Assembly: GCA_903945495.1 (NCBI GenBank)
Contig: CAJAVU010000002.1
Coordinates: forward strand, 59,954-123,953
Length of the DNA: 64,000 bases
Source of the DNA: an uncultured Flavobacteriales bacterium
GTDB lineage: Bacteria > Bacteroidota > Bacteroidia > Flavobacteriales_D > Crocinitomicaceae
Reading direction: 5' to 3'
Both the position numbers and the translations under genes were made by a program. The notes under the pieces were generated by a model that had not been told where the DNA came from, made no database searches, and saw only the letters and a program-made list of their open reading frames with translations. Below are positions 53,907 to 63,635 of the stretch, one piece after another. Every line of letters starts with the position of its first letter. Position 1 is the first letter of the stretch.

Positions 53907-54593
53907 ATGAAAATCTTCCATCTATATATAAGTAGTTTAATTCTGTTGGGATTTGGTCTTCAATCGTGTAAAGACAAGTTAGAAGCACCTCAATTTCATT
54001 ATGAGTACTTTGATTTAACACCAGGTCGTTATGTCGATTATGACGTTGTGGATATTACACATGATGTAGATCTTACGATACAACACGATACATCAGTTTA
54101 TCAATTGAGAACATATATTGGTGATACAATTTATGACAATGAAGGACGCCTAGCACGAAAATTTGTGCGTTACAAACGATTGACAAGTGCAGATCAGTGG
54201 GTTTTGACTGATGTTTGGACAGCTATAATTGATGGAAATAGAGCTGAATTGATTGAAGAAAATCAGCGAATTGTGAAGTTAGTTTTTGCCCCAACAATTC
54301 AAAAAGAGTGGAATCCGAATGCGTACAATATTTTTCCAGAGCAAAATTGGTACTATGATGCAATTCATGACGAAAAAGTAATTGGGAATTTTACGTTTGA
54401 TAGTACCTTGGTTGTTAAGGAAGCGGATGAACATAATTTGGTGAGACATGAGCTTCAATTCGATGTTTATGCAAAGCACGTTGGGTTAGTTCGCAAATAC
54501 TATAAGGATTTAACAATTTCGAATTTCGATAGTTTAAACATTCAAAAAGGGAAAGAATTATTTTACACCTGTATCGGTTTTGGTGTGCAGTAG
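53907..54593 (+). CDS. lipoprotein of unknown function
   Basis: 228 aa. Signal peptide with lipobox G-L-Q-S-C (Cys near 21) then K-D-K. The mature domain is beta-rich with many charged residues and the repeated theme D-Y-D-V-V-D-I-T-H-D and Y-I-G-D-T-I-Y-D-N-E-G. I do not recognise a family. ATG at 53907 is preferred to a TTG 18 bp upstream. It lies 24 bp after the MORN gene and may share its transcript. Confidence 0.7.
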   Translation: MKIFHLYISSLILLGFGLQSCKDKLEAPQFHYEYFDLTPGRYVDYDVVDITHDVDLTIQHDTSVYQLRTYIGDTIYDNEGRLARKFVRYKRLTSADQWVLTDVWTAIIDGNRAELIEENQRIVKLVFAPTIQKEWNPNAYNIFPEQNWYYDAIHDEKVIGNFTFDSTLVVKEADEHNLVRHELQFDVYAKHVGLVRKYYKDLTISNFDSLNIQKGKELFYTCIGFGVQ

Positions 54594-54609
54594 AATCATT
54601 GCGAATAGT

Positions 54610-54617
54610 TATTTTTG
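54610..54617 (+). promoter_or_regulatory. -7 box for the GT4-type glycosyltransferase gene
   Basis: TATTTTTG is a perfect match, 6 bp before the ATG at 54624, implying a near-leaderless mRNA. No well-spaced -33 TTG was found. Confidence 0.4.
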
Positions 54618-54623
54618 CCAACC

Positions 54624-55745
54624 ATGAAGGTTTCAATTTTTTCAGCTTTTTATCCGTTTAGAGGAGGTATTGCTCAATTTAACGCAAGTTTATTTCGAGC
54701 ACTTGAAAAAGATAATCATGTAAAAGCTTTCACGTTTAAAAATCAGTACCCAAATTTTTTATTTCCAGGAACAACGCAATTTGTTGATGAAAATGATACG
54801 TCTGATCGAATCCCTGCAACGCGAATTGTAAGTACGTTTAATCCTTTGACGTATTTATCTGCATCAAAAAAAATAAAAGAAAGTCAACCAGATATCTTTA
54901 TTGCCAATTTTTGGATGTCTTTTTTTGGTGTCTTCTTGGGTCTTTTTGCTAGACGTTTACCGAATTCAACGCGAAAGATTGCGATTATTCACAATTTGAT
55001 TCCGCACGAACCACGTTTTTTTGACAAATGGTTGATTCGTTATTTTCTTAAAAGATACGATTCCTTTGTTGTAATGTCGGATGCTGTTAGGGATGATGTC
55101 TTGCGTTTTAAACCGGATGCAAAGTTCATTCAAATGAATCACCCATGGTACAATCACTTTGGTGAGAAAATAGATGTTACTCAGGCGCGCGAGCAAATTG
55201 GGATAGATTCAACCAAAAAAACACTTTTATTTTTTGGTTTGATTCGAGATTACAAAGGTTTAGATTTACTGCTTGATGCGTTTAATTCCCTTGATGATTC
55301 CTATCAATTACTGATTGTTGGTGAAGTGTATAGTAAATTAGAACTGTATCAACAGAAAATTGAACAATCACCCAACAAAGAAAGAATTCATTTCTTGAAT
55401 AAATACATTCAAGACAGTGAAGTGAATTTGTATTTTTCTGCAGCCGATTTGTGTGTGTTGCCCTATAGAACAGCGACGCAATCTGGAATCACTGCTACTT
55501 CTTTTCATTTTGATATTCCTATTTTAGCGACAAATGTTGGAGGTTTTAAGAGTCAAATTGAGTCACCTGGTTTGGGAATAGTTGTGGATGAGCCAAATGC
55601 ACAATTGATTCGCGAAGGAATTGAAAAATACTTCAATGAACGATTAAAAGAACCCTTTATTGAAGCGATTCATGTTGAAAAGTCCAAAAACACATGGGAT
55701 TTGTTTGCGCAAAAATTGATTTCTTTCAGTAAGGAAGTCTATTAA
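54624..55745 (+). CDS. GT4-type glycosyltransferase
   Basis: 373 aa GT-B enzyme. The N-terminal domain starts M-K-V-S-I-F-S-A-F-Y-P-F-R-G-G-I-A-Q-F-N. The C-terminal domain has L-L-F-F-G-L-I-R-D-Y-K-G-L-D and the nucleotide-sugar region A-A-D-L-C-V-L-P-Y-R-x-A-T-Q-S-G near residue 285. Donor and acceptor are unknown; envelope glycan synthesis is likely given the GT2 gene nearby. ATG at 54624 is chosen over a TTG nine bases upstream. Confidence 0.82.
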   Translation: MKVSIFSAFYPFRGGIAQFNASLFRALEKDNHVKAFTFKNQYPNFLFPGTTQFVDENDTSDRIPATRIVSTFNPLTYLSASKKIKESQPDIFIANFWMSFFGVFLGLFARRLPNSTRKIAIIHNLIPHEPRFFDKWLIRYFLKRYDSFVVMSDAVRDDVLRFKPDAKFIQMNHPWYNHFGEKIDVTQAREQIGIDSTKKTLLFFGLIRDYKGLDLLLDAFNSLDDSYQLLIVGEVYSKLELYQQKIEQSPNKERIHFLNKYIQDSEVNLYFSAADLCVLPYRTATQSGITATSFHFDIPILATNVGGFKSQIESPGLGIVVDEPNAQLIREGIEKYFNERLKEPFIEAIHVEKSKNTWDLFAQKLISFSKEVY

Positions 55746-55822
55746 TTCTCAGTAAAAATGCAGTTATCTGTACTTTTTCTTCTCACTTGTTGATAAACTT
55801 GCGAAATACCTATTAAACTTTA

Positions 55823-55853
55823 TTGACTTTAATAAACGTAAATTCTATATTTG
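55823..55853 (+). promoter_or_regulatory. secDF promoter
   Basis: TTG (55823-55825), 20-bp spacer, TATATTTG (55846-55853): a perfect Bacteroidota promoter, 33 bp before the secDF ATG. Confidence 0.65.
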
Positions 55854-55886
55854 CGGGCTTAATTGATAACTAACGTTTTTACGAAT

Positions 55887-58862
55887 ATGCGTAATAAAGG
55901 ATTTTTTTGGTTTTTAACGATTTTGTTAACTGCAGTTTGCGTTTACCAAATTTCGTTCACATTTGTTTCTAATTCTGTCGAAAAGAAAGCAGAGAAAGAG
56001 GCAAATGAAAAAGTAGCTGACTTAAAATTGAAAGCTGCAACAACAGGTGATAGTGCTTTACTTCCAAACGGAGTTTATGTAAACTTCAATCAGCCAGAAG
56101 CTGAGGAGTTAGCGAAAGCTGCATTTATCAACCAAATTTTGAAAGATAAATCAGAGGTTTCTGTGTATCCAGTTCTAGGTTCTACTTTTGGTGAAACAAA
56201 AAAGAGATCATTAGCATTTGGACTTGACCTTGTTGGTGGTATGTCTGTAACTTTAGAGATTTCTACACCAGATTTAGTGAAAAGCTTTGCTAGAAATGAA
56301 AGAGACATTCGTTTCAAAAAACCATACGATGCTGCTGTAAGAGAATACAATGCAAAAGGTGGTGACTTCATTTCGATTTTTGTTGCAAAGAATAAAGAAA
56401 TAAATAAATCACGCGTTGTGACCTTGTTAGAAACAACTGAAACTGAAGGTTTAGGTTTAAATTCTTCTGATTCAGATGTTGAAGATTATTTGAGAAAAAT
56501 CGCAGCTTCATCAATGGATGGTGTTGAGAAAATCATGAGTAAGCGTATTAACCAATTCGGTGTTGCGCAACCAAACATTCAGAGAGATCAAGTTAACAAT
56601 CGTTTGTATATTGAGCTTCCAGGAGTTCAAGATGAGGCGACAGTTGCTAAGAAAATGGTTTCTATGGCGAACTTACAGTTTTACGAAACGTATTTCCCAA
56701 GTGAGATTGGTGGACAATGGCAGCAAGCTGTTGCTTTATCACGTCAAAAGGAAGTGATCGTAGAGGATATGGCTGTAGTTGCTGACTCTGCTGATAGTGT
56801 TAAAAAAGCAAAAGAAACTAAATCACTTTCATCGTTTGGTGGAACACAAAAAGGATTATCAGATTTAGTTAAACCAGCTGGTGATTTTGCAATGGGTTAT
56901 GTTACTTCTGAAAATAAAATGGCAGTTGATGCAATTTTAAAACGCAATGACATTATGGCATTGTTCCCAGAAGATGTGAAATTCATGTGGTCAGCTGAAT
57001 TAGAGCAAATTTCAGATAAATCGAAAGAAAAAGCATATACATTATATGCAATTCGTATTCCTGAAAATGGTAAAGCTCGCGTTGGAGGAAAGGATGTAAA
57101 AACAGCTTCTACAGGATTTGATGAAGGAACTGCAAAAATTACTGTTGACGTTTCTATGACACCAGAAGGTGCTGATAAATGGGCGGAAATGACAGCTGAT
57201 AACAAAGACCGTATGGTTGCAATTACAATGGATGATGTTGTTTATTCAGCTCCACGTGTAAATGAGCCAATTACCGGAGGAAACACGCAAATTTCAGGAA
57301 ACTTTGATATTGAAGAAGCGAAAGATTTAGCTGGATTATTGAACGGTGGAGCACTTCCTGCGCCATGTGTAATTAAAGAACAAACGAAAGTAGGACCAAC
57401 AATCGGTAAAGAAAACTCTAAGGCTGGTTTGATTTCATTCGGATTTGCATTCTTGGCAGTATTGCTTTACATGTACTTCTACTATGGAAAAGCTGGTTTA
57501 GCAGCGAACATTGCATTAGCAGTGAACGTATTGTTGATTTTTGGATCACTTGCTTCTTTTGGAGCTGTATTAACACTAGCGGGTATTGCTGGTATCGTAT
57601 TAACAATTGGTACGGCTGTCGATGCGAATATCTTGATCTTTGAGCGTATTCGTGAAGAACAAGCGAGAGGTTTAGATTTAGAAAGTTCGGTGGATGTAGG
57701 TTTCAAACGTGCATTACCTTCTATTATCGATGCCAACGTAACACACTTGTTAGTAGCTATCATCTTGAAAGTTTTCGGAACAGGTGAAATTGAATCATTT
57801 GCTACAACATTAATCATCGGTATCTTTACGTCTATGTTCTCTGCGATTATCATTTCTAAATTGGTATTCCACGCATGGATGTCAAAAGGAAAATCGATTT
57901 CAGTGAACACGAAATATTCGAAAGGTTTATTCCAAAACTTCCACTTTGACTGGGTTGGAAAAAGAAAATACTTCTATATTTTCTCAATCTCTGTTACCTT
58001 GTTAGGAGTAGGTGCTTTGTTCGCAAGAGGTTTGAAACAAAGTGTTGAGTTTACGGGTGGTCGTACATTTGTTGTGAAATTTGAAAACAAAGCTGATATC
58101 GAATTTATTCGTACGAATTTAGAGAAAGTGTTTGTTGAAAACGGTGAGATTTCATCAATCGATTTGAAAACAAAATCAAATGATTACAATGTGGAAATTG
58201 TTACCAACTACATGTTGAAAGATGACAATGCAACACAAAAAGTAGCGGATAAATTAAAAGAAGGTTTAGAAGCAAGTAAAACGAAAATGGGTTCTTATGA
58301 AGTAATTGAATCAAGAAGTATTTCTGCTTCTGTTTCGAGTGAACTATGGACTTCATCAACTATTGCTATTACTTTAGCTTTGATTGCAATCTTCGCATAC
58401 ATCTTGTTACGTTTTGGCCACTGGCAGTATTCAATTGGTGCAATTGTTGGATTAGCGCATGATGCATTCTTTGTTATTTCGATTTTCTCTTTACTTCACG
58501 GTTTCTTGCCATTTAGCTTAGATGTTAATCAAGCATTTATTGCGGCGATTCTTACGGTTATTGGTTATTCCATGAATGATACGGTAATTGTATTTGACCG
58601 TATTCGAGAAAACTTAAGAGGAAGTAAAGAAGACGATCATCACTACGATATCATCAATAAATCGTTGAATACTACATTGAGTAGAACGTTCAATACATCT
58701 ATGATCTTGTTTGTGGTTGTATTAATCATGTTCATCTTCGGTGGTGCAGCGATTAAAGGATTCTTGTTTGCATTATTAGTTGGGGTAATCATTGGTACAT
58801 ACTCTTCATTGTGTGTAGCAACGCCAATCTTAATTGACTTCTCAAAACGATTGAAAGCTTAA
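55887..58862 (+). CDS. secDF: protein translocase SecDF, fused
   Basis: 991 aa inner-membrane protein that uses proton motive force to help SecYEG export proteins. The SecD half has G-L-D-L-V-G-G-M-S-V-T-L-E-I (about residues 110-125), a large periplasmic loop, and six helices with the conserved G-T-A-V-D-A-N-I-L-I-F-E-R-I-R-E-E. The SecF half has F-T-G-G-R-T-F and G-Y-S-M-N-D-T-V-I-V-F-D-R-I-R-E. Single-chain SecDF is typical of Bacteroidota and Bacillus. ATG at 55887 fits the first helix; an in-frame TTG 24 bp upstream is not needed. Confidence 0.96.
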   Translation: MRNKGFFWFLTILLTAVCVYQISFTFVSNSVEKKAEKEANEKVADLKLKAATTGDSALLPNGVYVNFNQPEAEELAKAAFINQILKDKSEVSVYPVLGSTFGETKKRSLAFGLDLVGGMSVTLEISTPDLVKSFARNERDIRFKKPYDAAVREYNAKGGDFISIFVAKNKEINKSRVVTLLETTETEGLGLNSSDSDVEDYLRKIAASSMDGVEKIMSKRINQFGVAQPNIQRDQVNNRLYIELPGVQDEATVAKKMVSMANLQFYETYFPSEIGGQWQQAVALSRQKEVIVEDMAVVADSADSVKKAKETKSLSSFGGTQKGLSDLVKPAGDFAMGYVTSENKMAVDAILKRNDIMALFPEDVKFMWSAELEQISDKSKEKAYTLYAIRIPENGKARVGGKDVKTASTGFDEGTAKITVDVSMTPEGADKWAEMTADNKDRMVAITMDDVVYSAPRVNEPITGGNTQISGNFDIEEAKDLAGLLNGGALPAPCVIKEQTKVGPTIGKENSKAGLISFGFAFLAVLLYMYFYYGKAGLAANIALAVNVLLIFGSLASFGAVLTLAGIAGIVLTIGTAVDANILIFERIREEQARGLDLESSVDVGFKRALPSIIDANVTHLLVAIILKVFGTGEIESFATTLIIGIFTSMFSAIIISKLVFHAWMSKGKSISVNTKYSKGLFQNFHFDWVGKRKYFYIFSISVTLLGVGALFARGLKQSVEFTGGRTFVVKFENKADIEFIRTNLEKVFVENGEISSIDLKTKSNDYNVEIVTNYMLKDDNATQKVADKLKEGLEASKTKMGSYEVIESRSISASVSSELWTSSTIAITLALIAIFAYILLRFGHWQYSIGAIVGLAHDAFFVISIFSLLHGFLPFSLDVNQAFIAAILTVIGYSMNDTVIVFDRIRENLRGSKEDDHHYDIINKSLNTTLSRTFNTSMILFVVVLIMFIFGGAAIKGFLFALLVGVIIGTYSSLCVATPILIDFSKRLKA

Positions 58863-58881
58863 TCGTTTAGAAATAAATTGG

Positions 58882-58911
58882 AAAGCCGGTTCGAAAGAAT
58901 CGGCTTTTTTT
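58882..58911 (+). terminator. terminator after secDF
   Basis: AAGCCGGTTC and GAATCGGCTT form a 10-bp stem (one G-U) with a GAAA tetraloop, then seven T. Nearly the same stem as the ccoP terminator. Confidence 0.92.
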
Positions 58912-59027
58912 ATTCAACGCTTTTTACGTTTGATTCGTCATGACTTAAAAGAAGGACGATGATTGTGTTTTTGGGAATTGTATTGGGAATGGTCGTTCTG
59001 AATTGGGTTTCAGAAATGATCAAGTGA

Positions 59028-60398
59028 TTAGAAACGGATGATTTCTACTTCAAGGTTTTTGCGCAAATGCAATGTTAATATGGTACGCGCATCACGATCT
59101 TCTGATGTTAATTCAATGAATCGCTTCCATTTCATTGTTGGTTGACCTTGAAAATGATACGGAGCATAACCGTAACCCATAATTGTTCCTCGCTCAACTA
59201 AAACCAAACTCTTTTCGCTTTTATGTCGACCTTTATCAACGATGTAAAAACTTTCACCATTGAAAGATAATTCATTAATAAAAGCTTCAACTCGAGCATT
59301 GTAATCGTCTGTTGATTCAGCTTTGATACAAGCTCCTTTACATTTCTTTATCGAATAGTGAAAACAAGCTGATTGAGTTGGGTACAAATCACACAACTTT
59401 TGACATAATTCGTGCTGCTCAACAATATGTTCAAGGTAAGAATTTGCTTCTTTTTTTGTTGTGAAGCTAGCGAGTGGAAGAGCTTCTTTTTTCGAAGTCA
59501 ACGACACATACAAGCGTAAATAACCGCTATCATCCAAATAATCGTAAATTCCATAAGGAAAACGACTTTTCTTTAGCATATGGTTGTAAACAGGTTTATG
59601 TTGCTTGATTAATTGAGATTCACGCAAAAGAGCAATAAGTTCAGAACCTGTCAAATCATACTCGATACGCATAATTTCTTTCATCATCTGAATTCCCTTT
59701 TTTGTTTTGGAATTACGAAGATGTTGATCAACTCTTGTTTTTATTGCTTTACTTTTTCCTATATAAATTAGTTGATTGAATTCATTGTAGAATTTGTAAA
59801 CTCCTGTTTTACTTGGGATTTCATCAAGAACTTCCAAATTTAAGTTTGGATGAAGAATTTTTGGATTAACCTCTTGCTGAATGAATGTTTGCAACCCACC
59901 TGGATCTTTTTCAATCAACATGGTGAATAAGTGAGCGGTTGCCAATGCATCTCCACCAGCTCTATGACGATCTTTGATTTCAATTCCCAAACTTCGAGAT
60001 AACTTTCCTAAACTATAGGAATCCATTCCTGGAATGACATAGCGAGAAGAGCGAACGGTACAAAGATGTGGACGACGAAAATCGTATCCTAGGGTTTTGA
60101 ATTCATGACGAATGATTCCATAGTCAAAACCAACATTATGCGCTACAAAAATACAACCTTCAGTAAATTCAATGATATTTTTAGCTATTTCATAAAATTT
60201 GGGAGCATCCTCAACCATTTTGTCACTGATACCTGTTAGTCGCGAAATGAATTCTGGGATTTTCATTTCTGGATTTACCAAAGTGGAGAATTCGTCGATT
60301 ATTCCCCTTCCATCATGCTTGTAGATGGCAATCTCAGTAATTTTGGAAGCTTTTGGGCTCCCACCAGTTGTTTCTATGTCGACTATTACGTAATTCAT
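59028..60398 (-). CDS. DEDDh exonuclease fused to GIY-YIG (UvrC-N-like) nuclease
   Basis: 456 aa. Residues 1-165 are a DnaQ-type 3'-5' exonuclease: V-D-I-E-T-T-G (Asp7, Glu9), F-V-A-H-N-V-G-F-D and H-R-A-G-G-D-A catalytic motifs. Residues ~200-280 are a GIY-YIG domain: K-T-G-V-Y-K-F-Y, L-I-Y-I-G-K-S, with downstream Arg and Glu (S-E-L-I-A-L-L). The last part has a Cys-rich stretch (C-F-H-Y-S-I-K-K-C-K-G-A-C) as in UvrC/Cho. The fusion suggests damage incision coupled to trimming. Confidence 0.88.
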   Translation of the reverse strand: MNYVIVDIETTGGSPKASKITEIAIYKHDGRGIIDEFSTLVNPEMKIPEFISRLTGISDKMVEDAPKFYEIAKNIIEFTEGCIFVAHNVGFDYGIIRHEFKTLGYDFRRPHLCTVRSSRYVIPGMDSYSLGKLSRSLGIEIKDRHRAGGDALATAHLFTMLIEKDPGGLQTFIQQEVNPKILHPNLNLEVLDEIPSKTGVYKFYNEFNQLIYIGKSKAIKTRVDQHLRNSKTKKGIQMMKEIMRIEYDLTGSELIALLRESQLIKQHKPVYNHMLKKSRFPYGIYDYLDDSGYLRLYVSLTSKKEALPLASFTTKKEANSYLEHIVEQHELCQKLCDLYPTQSACFHYSIKKCKGACIKAESTDDYNARVEAFINELSFNGESFYIVDKGRHKSEKSLVLVERGTIMGYGYAPYHFQGQPTMKWKRFIELTSEDRDARTILTLHLRKNLEVEIIRF

Positions 60399-60523
60399 TC
60401 TCCGAGGTAAATTTACGATTAATTCGTCTTTTTATTCGCTTTAATGTTTCATTCTTTTGAGAATTAATACAATTGCCGTAACTTGGCATGGTCTTAGAAA
60501 AGGGCAGGCAAAAAATTATACGT

Positions 60524-62023
60524 ATGAAAAAAATCGCTACACTATTATTTCTTTTTATCGGGTTTATTTCGATGTCTCAAAGTAATTTAACTGTTTTTAA
60601 TAACAATGGTCAGCAATTCTATGTTATTTTAAATGGAATCAAACAAAATTCAGTTCCTCAAACGAATGTTTATATTGAAGGTATTCGAAATGGTTCGTAT
60701 GCTTTAAAGTTAATTTTCGCTGATGGAAGAACAGCGGATATTGATAAGATGTTTTTTATTGAGACTCCTTCAGATATCACAACACGAGTGATTTTTAAGA
60801 AAGGAAAAGGGAAATTACAATGGATTGGTCAAGTACCGACCACAGGAGCAATGCAGCAACAAGGTGTAATTGAATATCGCCCTGATAACTCAGCCGTTTA
60901 TTCTGACGCACCAGTTACAACAACACAGCAAGTAGTTACACAAACAACGACAACAACCACCAATCCTGTGACAACAAATCAATCTGGAGCAACAAATGGT
61001 AATGTTACCATAAATTCTGGAATGAACGGAGGAACGACGACGACCCAATCGGGAACAGTTGGTGGTGCAGTTAATACGACAAATTCAGGCGTTAATAGTG
61101 GAACTACAACAACTCAAACCGCATCAACCGGTGGTAATGTGAGTATTAATTCGAATACAACAGGTACGAGTCAAACAACAACAATAACTGACCCAACGAA
61201 TCCTAACGGAAATTTTGGAATGAACATTAATATCAATGTGACCGATCCAACAATGAACAATGGAAATGGAGGAGTGAATATTGGAATGAGCGGAACTGGA
61301 ATGGGAACGCAAACTACTCAAACAACAACACAAGGAGGAAATATTAATATAAATAGTTCAACCACTACAACTGGTATGGGAACTCAAACAACAACCGATA
61401 TACCTGGAGGAAATATCAATGTAAATATGAACGGAACAGGTACGGGAGCCCAAACCAATGTCCCTGGAGGAAATGTGAACGTGAATTCAACGACAACAAA
61501 CACAAGTTACGGAAATCAAACAACAACACCTGGTGGAAATGTTAATGTAAACATGAATGGTGTGCAAACCTCTTCATCAACTACAACAACGACGCAAACA
61601 ACCACAACGACAACAACGTCTGGTGGAACAACTACCTATTCGAATGGAAATGGTGTAGTTACGAATGGTGGTACTCAAGTGAATTCTGGAAATACGGTTT
61701 ATACCAACACTGTTAATACTGGATCAACATCAATTACATGCACAAAAGTATTGGGTGATGCAGATGCTTACGTGGCAGATTTGAAAACAATAACATTTGA
61801 TGAAGATCGCACAGAAACGATTTTGAAGGATATGATTAGCAAATGTTTGAACGCGAGTCAAGCCTATAAAATTTTGGAAACATTGACATTCGAAAATGAT
61901 CGATTGGAAATAGCGAAGTATTTATATGACCGTTTATTGGATAAAGATAAGGGAAGTACATTGTTACCTTTATTCACATTTGATTCTAGCAAGATGGAAT
62001 TGAGAGAGTACATGAGAAAATAA
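60524..62023 (+). CDS. exported DUF4476 protein with Thr/Asn/Gly-rich repeat region
   Basis: 499 aa. Signal peptide M-K-K-I-A-T-L-L-F-L-F (ending S-M-S-Q). Residues ~20-110 form a small beta domain (L-T-V-F-N-N-N-G-Q-Q-F-Y-V-I-L-N-G). Residues ~130-400 are low-complexity, with repeats of the form G-G-N-[VI]-N-[VI]-N-x-[ST/N/M] followed by Thr runs. The last ~95 residues are the helical DUF4476 domain (D-A-D-A-Y-V-A-D-L-K start). ATG at 60524 is preferred to 60488, since a TAACTTGG promoter-like element ends near 60486. Confidence 0.8.
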   Translation: MKKIATLLFLFIGFISMSQSNLTVFNNNGQQFYVILNGIKQNSVPQTNVYIEGIRNGSYALKLIFADGRTADIDKMFFIETPSDITTRVIFKKGKGKLQWIGQVPTTGAMQQQGVIEYRPDNSAVYSDAPVTTTQQVVTQTTTTTTNPVTTNQSGATNGNVTINSGMNGGTTTTQSGTVGGAVNTTNSGVNSGTTTTQTASTGGNVSINSNTTGTSQTTTITDPTNPNGNFGMNININVTDPTMNNGNGGVNIGMSGTGMGTQTTQTTTQGGNININSSTTTTGMGTQTTTDIPGGNINVNMNGTGTGAQTNVPGGNVNVNSTTTNTSYGNQTTTPGGNVNVNMNGVQTSSSTTTTTQTTTTTTTSGGTTTYSNGNGVVTNGGTQVNSGNTVYTNTVNTGSTSITCTKVLGDADAYVADLKTITFDEDRTETILKDMISKCLNASQAYKILETLTFENDRLEIAKYLYDRLLDKDKGSTLLPLFTFDSSKMELREYMRK

Positions 62024-62039
62024 TGCATTTTACATAAAT

Positions 62040-62072
62040 AAAAAAGCGAGGTTGTATTTCCTCGCTTTTTTT
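62040..62072. terminator. terminator between the DUF4476 gene and the PspC gene
   Basis: AAAAAAGCGAGG and CCTCGCTTTTTT form a perfect 12-bp stem around an 8-nt loop. It can end transcription on both strands and lies between convergent genes. Confidence 0.93.
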
Positions 62073-62084
62073 GTGTCATTTAGT

Positions 62085-63635
62085 TTAGTCCCAATGTGAA
62101 TATGAACCATCACCATCAAGATGACCTTTTTCTTCGTAATGCTCATCCATCTTTTGTTCGCTGTAACGATCAGCACCTAATCGGATAACTTCATTGTTAA
62201 TCTTAACTGTTTTACCAGATGGAACTTCAATGTAAATTTCTACTTCTTGGATACGCAATTTATCTGCAATAGGATAAGTGTAGTAATTATTCAAGTTAAC
62301 AACATTGCTGTCTATTGACATTGAATGACGAATATTTTTTGCTTTCGCCTCTGCCGTTTTATGCGAATGACTGTGTGCACTGGTAATTTGATAAACGTGG
62401 AATAAGGAATCGCTCGATGGACGGTAATGAATTCGGATACCAGTTTCACTTATCTTGTCGCCTTTAATTCCCAAGATTCCCCATTCGCCATCTGATTTAA
62501 TTTTGAATTTATTATTGTTTGCATACGATGAAAGTTCTGGGACAATCGTTAATTGCTCTCCATAGTAAGTTCCGATTTCTTTCTCAAAATCTTCATATGT
62601 TGACAATTCTCTGCCAGATTTTAATCCGATAACAAGCACCATCATTGATCCAATAAAACCAGTAATAAATAGAGATATTAAACTTAAACGTGACCAACGA
62701 TTACGAATTCTGAATACCAATTTAATTCCTAAAAGCAACAAAAAGAATACGATTGAAAATCCTGCGACCATCACACCTGCATAGCCCCAATTGTAGTCAG
62801 ATTGTGTTTCCACTGCCATTTTTGCTAATTCTGGTAACGATAAATAACCATTGTCGCTTTGAACTGGAATCACGCGAACACCAATTACGCCGAAAATCAT
62901 TAACATGACAAGGAAGAATAATCCTTTGATGATTAGAAAAACACCAACAACGGCAGCAATAATTTTCCCGATTGAACTAAAGCGATAAGATAAATGATCT
63001 TCACGACGAAGTCTATTTGCGAATGATTTAGTTTCTGTTTCAAAGCGTTTAGCAGCGTTTTCCACCTCTTCTTTAACAGAATCAACCGTTATTGGTTTGC
63101 CGCGCATACGAAGCTTCTCAATAGTCGATTTTGCTTTAGGAACAACGATCCAAAGGATTACATAAAGTGGAAATCCAAATCCACCGAAAAAGAACATGAT
63201 TAAGAAAATCGCACGAATGATAATGGTATCAATCTTAAAGTAATTCGCAATACCAGCACAAACACCAGCTATCGATGCATTCTCCAAATCACGGAACAAA
63301 TGACGCTCACCGTTATGCTGATACGTTTTTTGTTCGTATGTTTCTTTAAATTCTTGAGAACTTGAATCATCCTCATCTAAGTATTGTGAAGGATCGCCCA
63401 AGGTGTCTAAAATGATTTGAATGTCCTCGATTTCGATGACTTGCTTTTTATCATTTAAACGAGAAGTGCACAATTCTGCAATGCGTAACTCAATGTCTTC
63501 GATAATGTCCTTGCTATCTTTTTCATTGCGCAAACCATGACTCAAACGGTTCATGTAATCCTGCAACAACTCATACGCATCTTCTTCAATTAAGAAGTTC
63601 ATGCCTTTTATGTTTACTGAAACGGTCTTTTTCAT
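62085..63635 (-). CDS. PspC-domain membrane protein
   Basis: 516 aa. The N-terminal cytosolic part (~1-105) is helical with acidic residues. Then a PspC domain (about 108-170: N-A-S-I-A-G-V-C-A-G-I-A-N-Y-F and the hydrophobic Y-V-I-L-W-I-V-V-P), then several further membrane helices (about 215-330) and a C-terminal beta-rich part. PspC proteins act in envelope stress responses. It is translationally coupled (4-bp overlap) to an upstream PadR regulator, which probably controls it. Confidence 0.88.
   Translation of the reverse strand: MKKTVSVNIKGMNFLIEEDAYELLQDYMNRLSHGLRNEKDSKDIIEDIELRIAELCTSRLNDKKQVIEIEDIQIILDTLGDPSQYLDEDDSSSQEFKETYEQKTYQHNGERHLFRDLENASIAGVCAGIANYFKIDTIIIRAIFLIMFFFGGFGFPLYVILWIVVPKAKSTIEKLRMRGKPITVDSVKEEVENAAKRFETETKSFANRLRREDHLSYRFSSIGKIIAAVVGVFLIIKGLFFLVMLMIFGVIGVRVIPVQSDNGYLSLPELAKMAVETQSDYNWGYAGVMVAGFSIVFFLLLLGIKLVFRIRNRWSRLSLISLFITGFIGSMMVLVIGLKSGRELSTYEDFEKEIGTYYGEQLTIVPELSSYANNNKFKIKSDGEWGILGIKGDKISETGIRIHYRPSSDSLFHVYQITSAHSHSHKTAEAKAKNIRHSMSIDSNVVNLNNYYTYPIADKLRIQEVEIYIEVPSGKTVKINNEVIRLGADRYSEQKMDEHYEEKGHLDGDGSYSHWD

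Noticed and set aside
58959..59027. 22-codon hydrophobic ORF (M-I-V-F-L-G-I-V...) after the secDF terminator
   Set aside because: It has AAGGA close upstream but spaced only 2 bases from the ATG, no promoter box, and it lies in a short gap downstream of a terminator. Could be real, but support is too thin to list.
61124..61333. Cys/Ser-rich minus-strand frame in the DUF4476 gene
   Set aside because: It is the reverse reading of a Thr/Asn/Gly repeat region, so the composition is a by-product.
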